From Nepenthes gracilis (taxonomy: Eukaryota; Streptophyta; Magnoliopsida; Caryophyllales; Nepenthaceae): DNA of 64,000 nt. Made by a program: the position numbers and the translations under genes. Below are positions 33,662 to 47,601 of this stretch, piece by piece. The notes under the pieces are model-generated. The model was not told where the DNA came from. It saw only the letters and a list, made by a program, of their open reading frames with translations, and searched no databases. Location of the stretch: the NCBI GenBank assembly GCA_033239525.1, contig BSYO01000036.1, forward strand, positions 4,920,126-4,984,125, read 5' to 3'. Every line of letters starts with the position of its first letter. Position 1 is the stretch's first letter.

Positions 33662-35687
33662 TGATGTGTATATCATATTGGGATAATTGTTCGATTGGAA
33701 TCAAATAGGATCTTTGGGTTTTATTATCCAGATTTTGTATACTATAATATTTAACAAGAGATCAAATAATATTAGATTTACTTTCTGATATATCTCCAAA
33801 CATTTAAATTAAATATCATTCTAAAAAAATAAAAAAATAATGAAAAAATTAAGGATAAAAGAGAGTTGAGAACTAGAGTGTTTAGCTCCATAATTTGTAG
33901 GATTTATAAGTATTTACAGGGTAAGAACTTTGTAGTTAATTTTATGCATTCTCTCTCTCTTCTTAGGAGAAGAAGGCATTTTTTTTTATAACATTATTGC
34001 TGTATTGCAGCAGTTTCATAAAGAGTAATTGGTAATTTATTGAATTGTGGGAACGAAATAACATCTAAAAATGATGACAGAAGTTAGACACTTCACCAGA
34101 CGAGTACACTACTATTAAAGTCACTCTAGCAATTGAATATAAAAAAATCAATGTCACTCCACTAATTGAGTGCACAAAAAGGAGCGTTGCCCTCCATACA
34201 AACACTAATCCCCATCCTCTTTAAATTCTTACATACATCTGTTATTACAAACTTGGATCTTGTATACCACAACTAATAAATAAGATATCAGAGGATTGAT
34301 GAGACTTATTTCTCAATATATCATCTGATATTCAAGTTAAAAATCTTTCTCAATGGATAGAAAGATGCGAGGAAATGAAAGAAATACTTGAATGCATGTT
34401 GTGGGGGATTGAGTGTTAGTGGAAGACTAGGCTCCGAGGGGTACGACTTACTGAGGGGCTCTTTAGAGGTGGAGGACTGAGCTCCGCTGAGATGCACTCA
34501 GCCAGGAGTTGTTTAGAGATATGGAAGATTGGGTTCTGTTAGATGCACCCAGCTAGGGGGCAGCTTTGAGACAGTGGCTCTCGTGAGGGAGTGGCTGGTA
34601 AGTAGAGAGGAGTAATACACTTTCTAAAGAGTAGATGGCTATTGAGTGCACCCATAGAGGGGTGGCTAACTAGAGGAGGAAGAAATTTTTGGGTGCCGAC
34701 GGTGAAGAGAAAGGTCGCCCGCTAGTCATTTCCGAACTGCAGACGGAAGAGCTCTCTGCGCTCTACTCTACAAGTCGTCTTTGCCGGCCACATAGTGTGA
34801 GAGTTTAAAGTTGGTGCGAGGCCTGTGAAACCGCTAGTTGGGATCGATAATCAGCAAGGAAGAAGGATTCGTCTCTAGAGAAGGTAGCTCTAAGACTGGT
34901 TGTAGCATGTCTTTGGTCATTTCCCTTGTTCCCTATTTTTACAAGTTTGGAGAGAGTTCTCCTTCTATGATCGTTTGAGCCCCTCTTTTTTCATTCTCCT
35001 TTCCTATAGAAGAAAGGTGGTATTTGTAAAGGAAATTATGGGGTGCGGGCCAGCTGGCCTTTCCTTCTTGAGGAGCATCGTGATTGGTGCCTTCCTTTTT
35101 AGCGAGCTTCACATGATAGGCTATAATCACGTAGGCATATCTGTTGAGTTGGAGCCGATGAGTTGGCAATGTTGGAATGCACACTTATGGGTTGTATTCG
35201 GTGGGCGGCTCTACTAACCTATGTCTCAGTGGGTGGTCCTAGGTCATGCGATCTTGGACTTTAGGCCGCGGGGGCCTTCTCCTTGGCTACAACTTTCGGA
35301 CCATTCTTCCACATTGGTCCTAGATCCTGGGACGGTCCGTGGGTGACAAACCCATCACTAGCCCCCCATGTCGGTGATTTAAAATTTTTAACCCCCACCA
35401 TACTTCTGATGAGACACCACCTGCAGGTCTACGTGCTTTCCTTTCTAAGAAATCTTGCAAACTGTCATTGCTTCTTTCTTATCTGAATAAAAAGATTTCT
35501 AACTTTAATGTTGGAGAATATATTAGAGAGTGAGTTTCATATACCTCTTACCTGTTATTTCTCTTGTTATGGTATGTAGGATACAGATTCAAAGTTACAA
35601 AGATCGGACTTATTGTTGTTCGTGTAATCAGTTATGACAAGGTGACTCCCTAATCTGTACAATAATTTAGGTCCTCAAGACGTATCA
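33662..35687 (+). repeat. 5' LTR of Tat-C, interrupted
   Basis: From about 34048 the sequence clearly pairs with the 3' LTR (53790 onward); the first 390 bp are strongly diverged. The LTR is split by the insertion at 34240-35464; without it the length is about 800 bp against 839 bp for the 3' copy. It ends ACGTATCA at 35687, followed by the primer site TTGGTGCCGTCTGTG. Confidence 0.6.
34240..35464 (-). mobile_element. Truncated Tat-like insertion (3' LTR plus about 107 bp)
   Basis: Inside the 5' LTR of Tat-C lies a foreign block that the 3' LTR lacks. It reads as a minus-strand Tat LTR (34240-35357, ending AAACCCATCA in plus order like the Tat-E LTR), followed by a polypurine-like CTAGCCCCCCATG complement and a short internal piece. 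It contains diverged repeats of the kind seen in the Tat-E LTR. Open frames here (34939-35486) look like chance. Confidence 0.5.
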
Positions 35688-35705
35688 TTGGTGCCGTCTG
35701 TGAAA
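35688..35705 (+). other. Primer binding site of Tat-C
   Basis: TTGGTGCCGTCTGTGAAA directly follows the 5' LTR. It is close to the TTGGCGCTGTCTGTGAGA site of Tat-F and confirms the plus orientation. Confidence 0.65.
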
Positions 35706-35734
35706 ATGCGATAAGCAAGCCACCCAGAGAGAAT

Positions 35735-38700
35735 ATGGCCAATGTTAGGATCTAGATAAGCGTACCACCCAGGGATGTCATTTCACATGGCGATGACCCG
35801 ATAAAGGGTAGCCATAGAAATACTCGTCTAGCCACAAATATAAATGTGGAAACATCGGCGACTCAGGTGGACATAATATTTAAGGTCCTCTAGACCATTT
35901 ATAATAGATTGGAGGGACATTTATTAGGGGCTCCATCCTCCAATTCCTAAATTTCTACATCCAGAAGGAGAAATTGAAGAAAAAAGCAGCTAATTGAGGA
36001 GGTGATTCAATAGTTTGATGACCTCGAGGCCCAAGATGCCACAAGTGACAGGGCCCAGACTTAACTAGAATGCCCACTAGATCTCGAAACACGAGATGAA
36101 AGCTCAGAGTGGCAGAATCCTCACGTTTCCTAAGATGTTGGGAAGCCTTCGACTCGATAAAAAGCTCCATGCAGCACCCTATCGGAAATAGCTCATAGTA
36201 GGCTGGTCTAGCACGTCTCATTGAGCCATTCAGAGTTATAGACTTTCCTTAACGCTAAGAGGATTGCGTTCACCTCTTAAGTGGAGGAAAGAATCAAAAA
36301 GATTGAGTAGCAGCTATTTCGAGGAAGTACGAACAGATACTTGGCCATCCTAGACAGGTTACCATTCATGAGGGAGATCAAGATGTAACAACTCCCTCCT
36401 AAGTTTAAAATGCCCACCCTAGAGTCCTACGATGGAAGTTCTGATCTTATGGACTATTTAGATCATTTTTGAACCCTGTTGGGATTTCAAGACCTAGACG
36501 ATCTAACCTTGTGTTTCTACTTCTCACTGACTGTCAAAGGAGATATCCAAATTTGGTTTTATCAGTTACAATCAAATTCAATCTAAACATTTCAGGAGTT
36601 GGCCAATAACTTTCTCTCACAGTTTGCATCCAATTGAAGGGAAAAAAGTTGTTGTGGCACTTATCCGCATCCAACAAGGGCCAAATGAGAGTCTGGAGCG
36701 TTTCTTGGCTTGGTTCAATACCAAGGCCAAAATATATCAAAGCTAACTGACGAGGTGAAGTTGAATTTCTTCATGGAGATTGTATAGCAGGGTGAATTAT
36801 TTAAATACTTGGCTCAATAAAATCCCAAGAATTTTATTAAGGCGGAAACCATTGCCCACGCATATATCACTGCCAAAGAATCCAACGAAGTAAAGAGGCT
36901 AAAGTCTACAAATTAGCACCTAGGAACAACAAACAGGAAAAAAAGGAGTGGAGACAATTCCACCCCCTGAGATATTGGGAAGTAACTTAGGATAGATCCG
37001 AGGACCAGAATGAGGTATAGGCCCTTGATCCTAACTTCTTTGAATGACATTCGAACGAACGTCTTGATATAGATCTAGAACTAGAATTCCTAAAGTGGCC
37101 TAAATTACTTAAGAATCAGGAATGAGGGGATTAGTTTAAGTACTATTTCTACCATCATGCTTTGAGTTGTAGCACTGAGAACTGTTGGATTCTATAAAAA
37201 GAAATTATGACCCTCATCTAGAAAAGGTATCTTAGCAAGTTCTTGAGAGACTTAAGGCAAGCCTCTGAGAGTGCTAATAAGGACAAGTTGGGGCAGGAAA
37301 AGTACCCACGCAATTGGATAGTGACCAGAGTAGTGAATATTGTGTCAACGAGACTACACAAAAATAAAGCTCTAAACCATCTTAAGAAGACTTCTAGTAG
37401 TAAGAAGTAGAGAATAGGAGTAATGAATGATGTCATTAGCAACGATGATATAACTCATACAATAATTCCTTATTTTGATCTTTTTTTTTGTTTTTGTACT
37501 CATTTCAAACAATACTCTTAACTACTAATTGAAAAGAGTCTTCGTTGATAGTGGATTTTCTAGAAATTTTCTATACCTTGATACTTACTTTAAGTTTGAA
37601 TTGAAAAAAAATTAAATGAGACAAGCAGAATGATCCTTATACGAGTTAGATAACGAACCTATGCCAGTCCAGAAAACCATTCAATTGGAAGTCATGCTAG
37701 GAATGTACCCAAAAACAACATCTCTAATGCTCACGTTTCTAATAGTTGACCTACATTCAATCTATAATTCCATATTGGGATGATCCTATTTGGTTGGTTC
37801 ACTCAGAGTAGTGATGTTGATCTCACATTTGAAGATAAATTTTATGACAGCATGTGGCGTCAAAGAGTCCTAGGTGACCAAGTCATCGACTGAACATGCT
37901 TTCTATCTCAATTCAATTAGGCAATTTGGAATCAACCATTCAAAGAATTTGACTTACGAGTTGAAGTAATACTATAACAAGGTTAGTCTGGTGAGTCAAT
38001 CCACTGAATCCCATTAGATTCAAATGAAACTGAGAAATGCATAGAGATTAGAAGCTCGATACTGAGTCAACTGCGTGAACACTTGATGATTTTTCTTCAA
38101 CAAAATTTAGAAGTATTTTCATAGACACTTATGGACAAAGTAGGAATTCTTACCGAGGTGATGGCCTACAGACTGGACCTTAATATGAGTGTAAACCAGT
38201 CAAGGAGAAATGGAGGAACCACTCCATCAAAAAACTGATTGTTATGAGAAAGAAAGTCGAAAGCTTCTCAACGCAGGCTTCATAAGGAAAATTCAGTACC
38301 CGTACTGGCTGTCGAATGCAGTACTCGTCAATAAAGTAACGAAAAATTACGGATGTATGTCGATTTTATCGACATGAATAAAGTATGTTCAAAAGATAAT
38401 TTTCTATTACCAAGAATTGATATGCTAGTAGACTCGACATTTGGGTATGAGTTGTTAAACTTTTGGATGCCTATTTATGGTACAATTAGATTTGAATGAG
38501 TCTTGAGGATGATGAGCTAACCTCCTTCATAACCAATTAGGGAACATACTACTATAAAATCATGCCCTTCAGTCTAAACAATGTGGGCGCAATATACCAG
38601 AGTCGGTGAATAAAACATTTGAGGCATAAATCGAAAGGAATATGGAAGTATATGTGGACGACATACTCATCAAAAGTATAATAGCTAATGACCATATTGT

Positions 38701-40723
38701 GACCTACGTGAAACTTTTGAGGTGTTTTGAGTGTACCAAATAAAGTTAAATCCAACAAAGTGTGTGTTCGGAGTAACCTTTAAAAAGTTTCTCGGGTTCA
38801 TTGTGTTTCACTGGGGCATCAAAACAAACCTTGAGAAAATAAAAGCTATCATGGATATGAATCTACCTTAAACCGTGAGAGAAGTCTAGAGGTTAACCAG
38901 GAGACTCGCAATGCTCTCTCTATTCCTAACAAAATTTGTAGAAAAATATCTTTCCTTCTTCAAAGCCCTGAGAGAAACCAAGGTAAATGGATTCTAATGG
39001 ACGAAAGACTTCCCATTAGTCTTCCAATAATTAAAGGAATACCTCATCATCCTTCCTCTCTTGTATTCTCTAAAAGAAGGTGAAGAATTATACCTCCATC
39101 TAGTGATATCCAACACGGTGTTAAGCTCGGTCCTGGTTAGCTAAGAATTCGAGGTGTAACGACTGGTTTACTATGTGAGTAACATTTTGATAGAAACCAA
39201 GGCTCGTTACTCGTGTGTTGAAAGGATTGTCCTAGCATTGGTTCACTTAGCCAGAAAGCTACAACCATACTTTTAAGCTCACAAGATGATCGTTCTCACT
39301 GATCAATCGCTAAAGGGTATCTTATAGAAACTCGAAACGTCCAAACGATTGATTAAATTGATAATTTAATTAGGCAAGTTTGACATGGAATTTTGAGCAC
39401 GGCCGACCATAAATGGTCAAGCCTTCATGGACTTCATACTCAAAATGACGACCCTAATTCTAAGTGATCTTAAGAAGCATGAGGACACTCATCACTAGGA
39501 AGAGGCTCCGGCTTATATCTTGCACGTGGATGTGTTGTCATGCCAATCAGGGAATGGAGTAGGAGTAATCTTGAGAATTTGGATGGATCAAAGATGAAAT
39601 ACTCAATAACACTCAAATTTTTGACAACTAACAATGCTGCTGAGTATGAAAGCTTATTGGTCGGGCTAAGGCTAGTGAAGAAATGTTCAGCCAGAAACCT
39701 AATCGTACATAGCTAGTTAGAGTTGATCGTCAACTAGGTAACCAAAAATTTTGAGGTGTTTAGTCTATTACTCATAAAATATCTTGTTAGAGTAAAGAGT
39801 CTAATTGAGCCATTTGATAAAGTAAAAATGCCACATCTGAGGAAAAGCAATTGGAAGGTAGATCAACTCACAAAAGTAGCAGTGACTGAGAATTTTGAAC
39901 AATACGCCAGAGAGATGAGGGAAATCATTACTATCCCGAGCATAGAAGTCCTGAAAGAAGAGATACTTCAAATCTCATACGATGATACCTAGATGGCTCC
40001 ATACAGAAGGTACCTAGAGAAGGCCTTCTATTAAAAAATCCAGATGATGCCAAGCGCATAAAAATGCTAACAGGTTGTTACACCATCACAGATAAGAAAT
40101 TGTACTAGAGAGGATAATTTATTCCTTACATGTGGTGTTTGACACAAGTAGAAGCTGATTACCATTGAGTGAAGTGCATCTTAAAATTTAAGGGTCACAT
40201 GTAGAAGGTAAGAACCTGGTTTTCAAAATCATGTGGTAGGGTTACTATTGGCCCATGATGAAGAGAGATGCTATGGAGTTAGTAAAGAAATATAAAAATT
40301 ATCAGATCCAAGACAACATCCGTTATTAGCTGCATACAAAGCTTCAAACCCTGCAGTCGCCCAGACTATTTGTTCAATGGGGGCTTGACATATTAGGCTC
40401 ATTACCCATTGCGTCAGGATAGTGAAAGTTTATCATAGTCGGTATTGACTACTTTAAAAAATGGGTAGAAGCCTCTTCACTAGTAAGAATAACCGAGTAA
40501 AATGCCACCATGTTTGTTCGATAGAGCATCATCTATAGGTTTGTGATTCCCAAGATCATAGTGACCAACAACGAGACTTAATTTATTGGTAAGAGATTCA
40601 TCAAGTATTGCATGAGTTTGGAAATCCAATTGATTCATACTTCTATTGCCTATCAACAGGCGAACGGGCAAATGGAAGTGATGAATTGTATCCTACTACA
40701 CATGTTAAAAATAAAGTTAGAGT
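35735..40723 (+). pseudogene. Tat-C gag-pol relic
   Basis: A degenerate gag start at 35735 is followed by the gag core (FKMPTLESYDGSSDLMDYLDHF around 36396-36470), a knuckle remnant near 37150, a protease that still has VDSG near 37536-37550, and RT with an intact YVDDIL box near 38648-38665. RNase H debris, the archaeal-type RNase H (around 39600-39800), the TIPSIEV linker (39930) and integrase (about 40140-40723) follow. The integrase keeps ANGQMEV but has Asn for the second catalytic Asp (VTNNET). Dozens of stops are present. Integrase is cut at 40723, where an LTR fragment begins. Confidence 0.75.
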
Positions 40724-40985
40724 ATTATAGGAGTACGACACTAGATCTTGTTAAGGAAAGAAACTGTGAAAATCCCAACAGAAAAACTCTATAATATCTT
40801 GTGGAAGTACACATAAAATCTATAATAGTCCACGAAAGTAATACTAAACTAATAGGATCATCAAAATAGGATATATCATTTCATAATTTTAAAGTTTTAC
40901 ATAATTTTAGTATATCAAAATCCGATACAATCCGATACAGACATTCTAATCATCAAAATCTGATACAGACATTCTAATATTATCA
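40724..40985 (-). mobile_element. LTR fragment related to the Tekay-type element
   Basis: The segment matches the LTR of the nested Tekay-type element starting at its position near 41265 (ATAGG.GTACGAC...GATCTTGTTAAGGAAA). It replaces the C-terminal part of Tat-C integrase. The 41010-41152 segment that follows resembles the spacer after pol in Tat-B (27010-27165), so Tat-C resumes there. Confidence 0.55.
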
Positions 40986-41152
40986 GTAAACTCTAGCGGA
41001 ATAAAGGTAAGTTCTGTATTTGACATGTGGACTACATATATGATGTACTCATCTTGAAATTATTAAAACTGCTATGCATTAATTATATTGATTACTCATT
41101 TATACGCTTTTGTGTCATTGTATAAAAACAAGCGACCGAGACTAACCCTAAG

Positions 41153-43084
41153 TATAACAATCCACATCCTCTTATTCCATCATTAACTATTATTAAAATA
41201 ATTAATGTGATACACATACACAAGATCCATACATTAGCCACGTCATTAGCGGTTCTAACACTGTACTATAGGTGTACGACGTCAGATCTTGTTAAGGAAA
41301 AATGCCTACAAAAATCTAACATAAAACGTCCACAATATCCTACGGAAGTATACATAAAATCTATAATAGTTTGTGAAACCAATATTAAACTAATATCACC
41401 AAAATAGGATATATCATTTCATAATTTTAAAGTTTTACATAATTTCAATACATCAATATTCAATACAGACATTCTAAGTGTCAAAATCTATCCTCCTAAG
41501 TATAAGAAATTTTCATCTTCACTCCTATTCATCTGATATCAACTTGTGTAACTTATCTGAAAGTTAGTAAAAATAGTAAGAAAGTGCGCCAAATACTCAG
41601 TAAGATATAATATATAATAATAAATATACACATTATACTCAAAATATATCATTGGAGGAAATCGAGTCATAATACATATATAAGTATAAAATAGGGACAA
41701 AAAATATTTTCATAATGTACTTAACCTTTTTTTATCTTATTCTTCTACTATCTTAACCTTCCAACACGTTAAAAACTTTTTTTTTCTTCAAGGATCAGGA
41801 CTAGTAGGTTTTACCAACTAATGGAACGGATAATCGAGAAAAGAATTGTATTCACTTCCATAAATCTAAACCCTTACCCTCCTATTCAATACCCAGAAGT
41901 AGGAGGTACATATCTATAACCTGGTATACATAAGCATAATCTACTCTTATTCTCCCGTGACTAGGGGGATTCTTCCATTATTATTACAATATCGCAAGGC
42001 ATGTCAAGAAATATTCCCTCTGAATAATTTTTTGATCAAAATTTTTAATTCCTTTTGAGATTTTTGTAAAAACTCTGTACTTTTTCTTGATTTTTCTTAA
42101 TTTTTTCATTCTAGAAAAAAATACTCATAATTCTTAATATTTTGTAAAGTTTCTAATAATACTTTTATGAATATGGGAACTAAATTCCTAATAATTTCTT
42201 ATTTACAGCCATAAAATTCAACAAAATCAGCACTCCCAATTTCAGATTTAAAGTAATTAGTTCAGCAAATTTCAGATTAAACTTAACAATAAAATTTATC
42301 ACCAAATTTTAGATTTATAAAATTCTAGATTTAAAACTAGCAAGGTATGATACAAAATTTTCAGATCTAAATTCAACAATTTAGTACCAAATTATAGAAC
42401 TAAAATCAGCAATCCCATACAAGAAGTTTTAGTTTTAAAATTAGCAATGATAAAAATGATATACATGCATGGGTATGTTAGAATCTTAAGAGAGACGAGT
42501 ATTAGAATAATAATACTCGAAAATAACAGAAAGAATTATCAAGTGAAAGAAAATGATTAGGGTGTACTTGCCTCTACTTGGTGTACCGAAATTCTTACTC
42601 CAAATCTTCTGAATCGATCTTCTCGGGAGCTTTCTCTCTTTCCTCTCTCTTCTTCTCCCTCCTTTAGCCTCTCTCTCTCTATTTTCTCTCTTTTCAAACT
42701 ATTCCACCACTTGAAAATGTGGTGGAATTGATCCTTGGTCGACTTTATAACAAACCTGCACTCGAGCACGATCAGGCATGGGGATTCTAGAATCCGCACC
42801 TATTGAGGCGCTCAGGCAAGCTTCGGGCACGCCCGGCACTAGAACTAGTGCCTATTAGGGTGATCGAGCGCGTTGTAGGCATGCCCATTACTACCTCTGG
42901 CGCCTCAAGTGCCCAGAGGGTGTAGGGCAGGTGCAGCAGCGTCGACCCGAGGCTAGGTGCATGATGCAATTGGTTTGCAATTTTTTTCTTTTTAATTTTA
43001 TTTTTCATATCTTTTGACTTCAATTTCAATTACATTTACTATATAAATTACCATTAACATAAGTTATAACAACCGAACCTTATA
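41153..43084 (-). repeat. 3' LTR of the Tekay-type element
   Basis: Pairs with 47602-49546 over its full length. Purine-rich sequence on the minus strand just beyond 43084 (AAGGAATGGAGGA) fits the polypurine tract. Short open frames at 42557-43029 are within the LTR and are not considered genes. Confidence 0.75.
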
Positions 43085-43119
43085 ATCCTCCATTCCTTAT
43101 AAAAGTTTGTCCTCATTAC

Positions 43120-44198
43120 ATATCTCAAGGAAACAGGTGAGGATACTTGTCCCAGATTTAATCTTCCCGCTCCCACGTGATTTCTCCATAACACCTTAAC
43201 TAACGGAATGGTCTTTGTGCGAAATACCGGTTCCATTCATCTCAAAATCTGTACAAGTTACTTTACATATCATAAATCCTTGCTGATGGTCAAGGGCTCA
43301 TAATCAATGCCATGTGTGGGGTCATAAATGCACTTCCGAAATATCGATATATGGAAAATGTTATGCACTTCCACCAAACTCGGTGGCAATGATAATCAAT
43401 AAGCCACTTTCCCGACCTTATCTAGAATTTCAAAGGGACCAATAAATCTTAACTTTAATTTTCCTTTCACACGAATCTAATTGTTCCCTTCGATGGCAAT
43501 ACTTTTAAGAAAGCATAATCGCTAACCTCAAAACGCAAGTCCGATCTTTGTAGCTCTTTTGTTTGTTTTGAGCTACCTTCAAATTCTTGTAGACCAACTT
43601 GATTTTCTCGGATGTTTTCCTAATGATTTCTAGTCCCAAAAGTCGTCTATCACCCATTTCTTTCCAATGGATTGGAGATTGACATTTCCTTCCATATAGG
43701 ACTTCAAATGGAACCATCCTGATACTCGCTTGATAACTATTATTATAGGTGAACTCTACCAACACCAAATGATCATCTCAATTACCATTTCTTTAATACC
43801 AAAACTCTTAACATTCTTCTAAAATTTGGATAGTTCGCTCCATCAGTTTGCGGAAGGTGAGCCGATCTATATTTCGATTCCGTCCCCAATTCTTGGTGCA
43901 AGCTTTCCCAAAATTTGAAAACAAAATGCGGATCTTGATCTGATATGATAGATGCCAACACACCGTGCAATCTAACTACCTTATCAATATATATTCAAGC
44001 TAACTAATCTCTGAATAAATCATCCGAATAGCTAAAAAGTGTGCCGATTTTATGAACTGATCTATAATCTAACTTCCAGCTTGGGATAGGCAACGGCTGT
44101 AATAGACCGGATGGCTTATTTCGCTCAACCTTTAGCTGTTGACAAACTAAACACTTTTCTACGTATGCTACGATCTCCTTTTTCATACTTCTCCACAA
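43120..44198 (-). pseudogene. Integrase and chromodomain relic of the Tekay-type element
   Basis: 44198-44004 contains the zinc-finger end (CLVCQQLK) and the GLLQPLPIPSWK linker typical of Tekay. 43768-43505 has EFTYNNSYQASI, the core end. Near 43236-43120, after a frameshift, chromodomain-like sequence ends with DKYPHLFP. In chromoviruses this domain guides insertion through histone marks. All parts are interrupted. Confidence 0.75.
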
Positions 44199-44754
44199 AA
44201 ATTCTTCTTCATATCTTGGTACATCTTATTAATTCTCGAATGGATTGTATATCTAGATCACTGAGCCTCTTTTATGATTTTCTCCTTTAATTCCTTATCA
44301 TATGGTACATATAGTTATCCTGAAACCTTAAAACTCTATTGGCTCGGATATTAAAAGTATCCCTGGAGTCCCAACCCAAGTCTCCGACAATATCCACAAA
44401 AAATGGATCATTTATCTGACCATCCTTGATTTTCTTTAGTATCTCTAGTTGGGCTTAAAGATATGATAAATTCATCTGGTTGCCTTGAGCGTATATCTAA
44501 ATATTGCATAGCTTCATGCATTCAAGCATCTCCATCTCTTCAATCCTTAGTCTCGCCACAAAGCAAATCTGACGACTCATAGCATCAGCCATTACATTGG
44601 CTTTTCCCGATTGATACTAAATTTCATAGTCATAATCCTTCAAAAAATCTATCAATCTCCTCTATATCATATTTAGCTCTTTTTAGAAAAATAGATATTT
44701 TAAACTCTTATGGTCTGAATATACCAATAATTTTTTGTCATATAAATAATATCT

Positions 44755-47403
44755 TCAAATTTTTAGTGCAAAAATTATGGATGCTAATTTCAAATCGTGG
44801 TTCGGATAATTCTTCTCGTAAACTTTTAGTTGCCTTGACTCATAAGTAATGACTTTCTCGTGCTGCATCAAAATACAGTCGATCCCAATTTTAGAAGTAT
44901 CACAACAAATCATAAATCTACCAGTTCCTTCTAAAATTGTTAAGATTGGAGCAGTTGTTAGCCGATTCCTCAATACTTGAAAACTCTATTTACATTCATC
45001 CGTCTAGTCAAATTTAGCTTTCTTCTTTGTCAACTGAGTGAGAGGAATAGCAATTTTAAAAAAATTCTCTACAAACCTTCAATAATATCCGACCATGCTT
45101 AAGAAACTTTGAACTTTGATCTTTGTCATTAGGTGATTCCAACTCATAAGAGCTTCGACCTTCTTTCGGTCAACTGATGCATTCAGTTTAGCAAATAATT
45201 TCTTCTCCCGAAGAGTCTGGAGCACAAATCTCAGATGCATTTCGTGCTTGTCATAGTTTCTCAAATAAATCAATATATCATCTATATATATCATTATAAA
45301 TTTATCCAAATAAGGCTGAGATATCCGATTTATCAAGTCCATAAAGGCTGCAAAAACATTAGTTAGTCCAAACGGTATAACTAAAAATTCATAATGCCCA
45401 TGCTTCGTTCAGAACGCTGTCTTCGCCACATCCTTATTTTTAATCCTTAATTGGTGATATCTCGAATGGAGATCAATTTTTAAAAATATTGGATCCCGAG
45501 CAACTGATCGAATAAATTATTGATCCTTAGCAACAGATATTTATTTTTTATTGTAATCTTATTTAATTTACGGTTATCACTACATAATTATAAAGATTTG
45601 TCTTCATTCTTCACAAATAATACCGAAGCACCCCATAGAGACACACTCGGTCCAATAAATCCCTTCTCCAAAAGTTTCTACAATTATTGTTTTAAATCTT
45701 TCAATTCCACTGGTGCTATTTTATATGGTGTCTTCGAAATTGGTGCCAACCCTGGTATAAGTTCAATTTAATCTCAATTTCTCAGTGCGGCAGCAAACTA
45801 GGTAATTTCTCCAAAAAAAATATCTTCAAATTCACATAGCATTGATATATTCTTTGTCGGCACATTATGGCTCTCAATTGTGTTGTTATAGGCTAAATAA
45901 GTTTGGTATCCATTTTCTATTAGATGTCGAGCATGCGAGGCTGAAATTAAACAATGCATCTCCCTCCACCTTACTCATTGAATGTGAAATGGCTCACATC
46001 TCAAAATAGCAAAATAAATCTTTTTCTAAAAGTAATCAATACTGGTATGGAAATTTAGTGATCAGTCCATACCTAGGATAACAATAAAATTACATATTTC
46101 AAATAAAATCAAATCTATAGCCAACTGTAGCCCTTTCATCCAAACGACACATTTCGGGTACATAATATCTGTGATCACCGATGATCCTGTAGGTGTTGAT
46201 ACTATGAAAGGAAAATCTAGGATTCTCGGTGGTGATGTTAAATAACACACAAAATTTAGGAGGAATAAATGAGTGTGTAGATCTTGAGTCAAATTACATA
46301 TGAGCTAGAACATTATAAATAGAGAGAGTACTTTCCACCACATTTGGTGATGCCTTTGCATTCTGCGTGGTAATTGCAAAAGCTTTACCCTGAACGGTGG
46401 GCTTTTGGGCCACTAGCTTCTTAGGATGGGAACCGTTTCTAATCATGTGGCCCGGATTATCACAATTGAAGGATGTTCCTATCTTTTTAAGACAGGGGCT
46501 TTCCGGGATGCATTTTTCACAATGAAGACATGTCGGCGCCATCACCTGTGGGCCCGGTACTGTTTGAATTTTAATACTGCTCTTTCCTTTATCCACCACA
46601 TTAACTTTTTTTGGTAGGCCTTCCTACTCCTAAACTCGATCCTGCATTCAGGCCTCCGTGATTGAACGCCCTCTTCTTGAAGAATTCTTCTTCCTTGAGC
46701 TCCTTTTCAAACAAAAGTGTCTGGTCTAACACATCTTCATAAGTTTGCAGCTTTAAAGTCACTAGCTACTTCTTGATCTTGTTCTTCAATTTCTTCTGAA
46801 ATTTCTTGGTCTTCCAGACTTTATCATTGACCTTATAAGGGGTATATCGGGATAATTCTATACATTTCATATCATACTTTGCTACTGATCGGTTTGCTTG
46901 CCTTAATCATGCAAATTCTTCTTCTTTCAATTCTCGAAGACTTGTATGGAAATATTTATCTATAAAGGCTTCCTTAAATATCTCTAAAGTAATTTCATTT
47001 TCTGGCACTCCCATGGCTCTTTTTCTCATAGCTCACCAGTGATCAGCTTCACCTTTAAGTCTATACAAAGTAAAGGTTACTTTGTCCTCCTCGGGACAAC
47101 GAATAATGGTGAAGACCTTTTTAAGCCTCTTGTCCATAAGTCCGCATTTGTTGGATCTGGATCCCCCATAAATTCAAGTAATCATTTATTGATAAATCAA
47201 TCATAGGGCATTGTCCAGGGGTTTACTATGGCAAGAACTGGAGTTGGAATCCGTACCAAATTACGCTGTTCCATTGATTTCATAATATTGGCCATTTTCC
47301 CTAATAGGTTCAAATACTCTTCCTCTCGGTCTGAACATGCACCAACAAGTATTCCTTCTTCGGTCAGCAATTTCTTAGATCCTATTGGCAAAAATATTAG
47401 CAC
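44755..47403 (-). pseudogene. Gag, protease, RT and RNase H relic of the Tekay-type element
   Basis: Minus-strand order: gag fragments (from 47403), a knuckle remnant at 46599-46294 with lost Cys residues (NCDNPGHMIRNGS), protease end at 46292-46062 (ending VILGMD), RT with YIDDIL in 45342-45079, and RNase H (44973-44755, [18 protein letters not shown]). The RT frame jumps straight from LFAKLN to VDRKKVEA, so about two dozen residues that include the usual FLGH block are missing. No active protein is expected. Confidence 0.75.
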
Positions 47404-47588
47404 TCAGATTAGGTCGCCACATTACGATTAATAAATTAATAGATAATCAACGTAAGCTTCACATGGAAACAATAACTTAAAACTATAACTATAACTAACT
47501 AATCCTAACTTAAATAACTATAAACCAAGCCTAAGCTTCTGCTTTAACATCAATCAACTAAGTCCCTACGACATCTCCATAAAAACTT

Positions 47589-47599
47589 CTTTGATACCA
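47589..47599 (-). other. Primer binding site of the Tekay-type element
   Basis: Minus strand TGGTATCAAAG, close to the 3' end complement of initiator tRNA-Met, lies 2-3 bp from the LTR at 47602. Confidence 0.65.
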
Positions 47600-47601
47600 C
47601 C

